DNA from: an uncultured Collinsella sp.
Lineage (GTDB): Bacteria > Actinomycetota > Coriobacteriia > Coriobacteriales > Coriobacteriaceae
Direction of reading: 5' to 3'
NCBI GenBank assembly: GCA_934675795.1
Contig: CAKURW010000052.1
Span: 1 to 9,066 of the forward strand
Length of the DNA stretch: 9,066 nucleotides
Of the stretch, positions 6,875-9,066 are shown in pieces (within the stretch, counting starts at the first letter, position 1; every line of letters starts with the position of its first letter). The notes beneath the pieces were generated by a model. The model was not told the origin of the DNA, did not search any database, and saw only the letters and a program-made list of their open reading frames with translations. Made by a program: the position numbers and the translations under genes.

Positions 6875-6880
6875 TACCAT
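6875..6880 (+). promoter_or_regulatory. Predicted -10 of the comF promoter
   Basis: TACCAT (6875-6880), preceded by a GGGG run as at the tmk promoter, lies in the 102-nt gap between ricT and comF. No good -35 is seen at 16-18 bp. A short ACCCC/GGGGT inverted repeat (6857-6875) overlaps it. A start near 6887 would leave a leader made almost wholly of the hairpin at 6893-6928. Confidence 0.45.
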
Positions 6881-6892
6881 AGCACTGAATCA

Positions 6893-6928
6893 ACAACCCT
6901 CCCTGCGACCGAGCGTAGGGAGGGTTGT
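6893..6928 (+). promoter_or_regulatory. Hairpin that buries the comF ribosome-binding site
   Basis: Arms ACAACCCTCCCT (6893-6904) and AGGGAGGGTTGT (6917-6928) pair perfectly over 12 bp, and a further G-T, C-G and G-C can extend the stem to 15 bp with a 6-nt loop. The right arm contains GGAGGG (6919-6924), the only good Shine-Dalgarno match for the GTG at 6932. The fold would hide it. No T-tract follows, so a terminator for the ricT operon is the weaker reading, though not excluded. Confidence 0.65.
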
Positions 6929-6931
6929 GTC

Positions 6932-7738
6932 GTGAAGAGACATTTGAATGTGTTGGGATGCCTGCAAGGTGCTGGCATCCTACCGTTTGCGGACGAATTG
7001 TTACCGTTTGCCGAGCAGGCGGCGCACGAGGCGCTTGAGGCGTTGTCGCCCACGCGATGTGCTGGCTGCGAGCGCGCCGGCGCGCTTATTTGCCAAGACT
7101 GCCTGGCCGCGCTTGCGCTCATTGACCCACGTTATAGCTGCACCCGATGCGGAGCCCCGTTTGGAGACTTGCTGTGCACCGAGTGCTCGGTCGAGGGTGC
7201 GTCTTCGGCGATGGCCGAAGCGCTCGACCGGTGCCTGGCATGTGCCGTTTACACGCATCCGCTGCCGCGGATCATTAAAGCGTACAAAGACGCGGGCGAG
7301 CGACGTCTGGCGCCGTATCTGGCAGAGCTGCTATACGACACCGCCTTACATGCCCAGGTCGCGGCACCCGAACGCTACGGCGGTGTGTTGTCCGGCGCCG
7401 ATGCCGTGGTGTTTGTGCCCGCGACGGCGGCGGCGTTTCGGCGACGCGGTTTCGATCATATGGAAGCCATCGCGCGCCCATTTTGCGAGCTGTCTGGTGT
7501 TCCGCTGCTCGACGCCCTCGTTAAGTACGGCCATGGCGACCAGCGTGAACTCGGTCGTGAAGAACGCCGTGAACGCGCCCGAGGCATGTACGAGACCGTT
7601 GAGGACGTGCGGGGCCGCCGCCTGCTGCTTATCGACGACGTTATCACCACGGGTGCGACGATGGCAGCGGCTTCGGCGGAACTCAAGCGCGCCGGTGCCG
7701 CGGCCGTTGATGGCCTCGCTATCGCACGCGTTTGGTAG
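6932..7738 (+). CDS. comF: ComF family protein (phosphoribosyltransferase fold, DNA-uptake-associated)
   Basis: ComF/GntX-type protein of 268 residues. The N-terminus has two zinc knuckle pairs (Cys43/46/54/57 and Cys70/73/82/85), normal for the family. The C-terminal phosphoribosyltransferase domain shows VFVPATAAAFRRRGFDH (160-176), the QRELGREERRERARGMYE stretch (204-221) and the PRPP-loop motif LLLIDDVITTGAT (231-243). ComF proteins are needed for natural transformation in several bacteria and act with the ComFA helicase; their biochemical role is not settled. No other competence gene is in the window. GTG at 6932 is chosen because GGAGGG lies 7 nt upstream, inside a strong hairpin that may limit translation. 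The next gene begins 11 nt after its stop and is probably co-transcribed. Confidence 0.92.
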   Translation: MKRHLNVLGCLQGAGILPFADELLPFAEQAAHEALEALSPTRCAGCERAGALICQDCLAALALIDPRYSCTRCGAPFGDLLCTECSVEGASSAMAEALDRCLACAVYTHPLPRIIKAYKDAGERRLAPYLAELLYDTALHAQVAAPERYGGVLSGADAVVFVPATAAAFRRRGFDHMEAIARPFCELSGVPLLDALVKYGHGDQRELGREERRERARGMYETVEDVRGRRLLLIDDVITTGATMAAASAELKRAGAAAVDGLAIARVW

Positions 7739-7749
7739 GGGTGATTCGT

Positions 7750-8859
7750 GTGGCGGTAAAGATTGAGCGGTGCAACGAGCCGACAGGCGAACAGCTAGCG
7801 GCTTCCGCAATCCTAACAGGCGCCTCGGCGCTACGCATGATGCGCGCCGAGCGCCGACAGATGGGCTACATCGGCTGGAAGGACCTTGAGCCCGAGGAGG
7901 AGTGCCGCGTGCTGTGTACGTCATCGCCTTCGACCGAGGATATCTATCTTCCCGACCTGGTGCGAATTGGAGTCAAAAGCGGCGAGGTGCAAGAAGATCT
8001 GTGCTTGCTGGTGGGATCTGCGGCGCAGCGCCGACGCATGCCTGGTGTGGGCTGGTCCGTGTGTTCCGGGTTGCCTGCCGGCTCGATTCTAGAGGTGGAA
8101 CCGGGGGTGTACAGCCTATCTCCCGAGGCCCTTTGTGTTGCCGTCGCCCGCGAGGTCGGCTGTATCCAGGCGTTTGCTCTGGCCCAGGAACTGTGTTCCA
8201 AGATTTCACTGAGCGATCGCGGGAAGTATCTGCCTCCCTACACCTCACCTGTTGCGAATAGACTTGCAAAGGACAAGGACCAACCGGCAGACGTGGGCTA
8301 CTTTGAAGTCGAGCCGGTGTTGACGCCCGATCGCCTGACAGATTACCTCGCGGCATGCAAGGGGAGTGCGGCCAAACAACTGCGGCGGCTGTGTCCCTAT
8401 CTGTCGGAAAACCTGCGCTCACCCATGGAGTGCATCATGCTTGCCATGTTTTCGCTTCCGTTTTCCTATGGCGGATTTGCCTGCGGTCCCTTTAAGACCG
8501 ACTACAAGATCGAGTTCGATGACCGCGCGCAAGCAATCTCGGGGATGTCCCATGCAGTTTGCGATGCATATCAGGAGGCGGCCCGGTTTGACCTTGAATA
8601 CAACGGTGAGCTGGGTCATTCCTCCCGGAGGGGACGTGTCCATGATGAAAAACGCAACACGGGCTTGATTACTATGGGAATCGAGGTCGCGACGGTCAAC
8701 AACGAAATGCTCTGCGACATGGAAGCGATGGAAGCGCTCGCATGGCGCATTTACCAACGTATGGGTAAGCGATATCAGAATCGCGTAGAGGCGCGTCGAA
8801 AGAGGCAAGATACTCTGCTGAATACGCTCCGAGCGTGCTTTGGGCTCAAGCCGGCATAA
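7750..8859 (+). CDS. Predicted DUF559/Vsr-like PD-(D/E)XK protein, AbiEi-like layout, function unknown
   Basis: A 369-residue protein not recognised by name. The C-terminal part fits the endonuclease-like DUF559 pattern: SPME (224-227), then CDAYQEA with Asp272, LEYNG with Glu283 exactly 11 residues later, His290, and DEKRN (Asp299, Arg302) before GLITMGIEVATV. The spacing Asp-x10-Glu and the following His and Asp-x2-Arg are those of DUF559/Vsr-type folds; Asn285 stands where Asp is usual. The middle part (GSILEVEPGVYSLSPEALC) resembles the AbiEi-type proteins that are frequent in coriobacterial genomes, here judged from memory. GTG at 7750 is preferred: GGGG at 7738-7741 lies 8 nt before it; TTG 7732 and GTG 7741 have weaker sites. 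Rarer codons (CTA, AGG, GGG) are more frequent than in the neighbours, which hints at transfer. Biological role and partner are unknown; no toxin gene is adjacent. Confidence 0.8.
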   Translation: MAVKIERCNEPTGEQLAASAILTGASALRMMRAERRQMGYIGWKDLEPEEECRVLCTSSPSTEDIYLPDLVRIGVKSGEVQEDLCLLVGSAAQRRRMPGVGWSVCSGLPAGSILEVEPGVYSLSPEALCVAVAREVGCIQAFALAQELCSKISLSDRGKYLPPYTSPVANRLAKDKDQPADVGYFEVEPVLTPDRLTDYLAACKGSAAKQLRRLCPYLSENLRSPMECIMLAMFSLPFSYGGFACGPFKTDYKIEFDDRAQAISGMSHAVCDAYQEAARFDLEYNGELGHSSRRGRVHDEKRNTGLITMGIEVATVNNEMLCDMEAMEALAWRIYQRMGKRYQNRVEARRKRQDTLLNTLRACFGLKPA

Positions 8860-9066
8860 AACTATGGCTTTATAGGGTGTCTGTTTATATGTCCTGTGCA
8901 AAAAACGGCAAATATGAGTACTGTTACTAGATTAGTGGCAGCAAAAACAAAGAAACTTGGGCCGAAAATTTGGATTCATTGAAGAGATAATGGTCGCGCG
9001 CGCAGACGTGGTGTAAGAGTGTCCTGAGGTCCGTCGCTGCAAGTCCCGATGTTACTCCTTCTTGAG
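8860..9066. other. Gene-free, partly AT-rich end of window
   Basis: No convincing gene on either strand. The part 8860-8990 is much richer in A and T than the rest of the window. Two near-identical short direct repeats, GCAAAAAAC (8898-8906) and GCAAAAAC (8941-8948), flank a 34-nt stretch containing AAATATGAGTACTGTTACTA. No terminator with a T-tract is seen after the preceding gene. A GATAAT (8986-8991) could be a -10 but has no -35. Confidence 0.5.

Noticed and set aside
6857..6875. ACCCC/GGGGT inverted repeat after ricT as a terminator
   Set aside because: Only 5 bp with a 9-nt loop and no T-tract; it more likely overlaps the comF promoter by chance.
8419..8901. 160-codon minus-strand frame over the end of the last gene
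   Set aside because: It lies within the region that encodes the DUF559-like motifs on the plus strand and has no recognisable motif.
8990..9016. Eight-codon frame MVARADVV as a possible leader peptide
   Set aside because: No clear SD, no codon bias that suggests attenuation, and no downstream gene visible to regulate.

Overview
The window looks like a piece of the chromosome of a high-GC Gram-positive gut actinobacterium of the class Coriobacteriia, most likely Collinsella or a close relative. This rests on the high-GC coding sequence, the actinobacterial gene order topA-tmk-holB, a lysine-repeat tail on TopA, and the protein style of the last gene. The genus is inferred, not proven.

Layout. 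Positions 1-1941 (+) hold the 3' part of a type IA DNA topoisomerase gene (topA) with four zinc modules and a KKTTA-type tandem tail. A GC-rich hairpin (1968-2005) and a long palindrome (2013-2079) separate it from a convergent gene (2098-3081, -) for a zinc-ribbon, single-pass membrane protein with two acidic runs. A second long palindrome (3149-3219), related to the first, lies in the divergent promoter region. From 3326 a tight three-gene operon runs forward: tmk (thymidylate kinase), holB (DNA polymerase III delta prime) and ricT (PSP1-domain protein of the RicAFT/Y complex), with a 1-nt gap and then a 10-nt overlap. RicT carries an extra cysteine cluster and a 240-residue arginine-rich tail. 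A new promoter and a hairpin that buries the ribosome-binding site precede comF (6932-7738), followed after 11 nt by a gene for a predicted PD-(D/E)XK-fold protein (7750-8859). The last ~200 bases are non-coding, in part AT-rich, and unexplained.

How the parts fit. topA, tmk and holB serve chromosome topology, dTTP supply and the replicative clamp loader. RicT belongs to RNA processing and developmental control, and sits beside holB as in Bacillus. comF is a DNA-uptake-associated phosphoribosyltransferase-fold gene, here apparently co-transcribed with a nuclease-like protein. The most notable signals are the pair of long palindromes with compensatory base changes that bracket the zinc-ribbon gene between topA and tmk, the SD-sequestering hairpin of comF, the divergent nuclease-like protein, and the extended RicT. 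No CRISPR array, tRNA, rRNA or transposase gene was seen.
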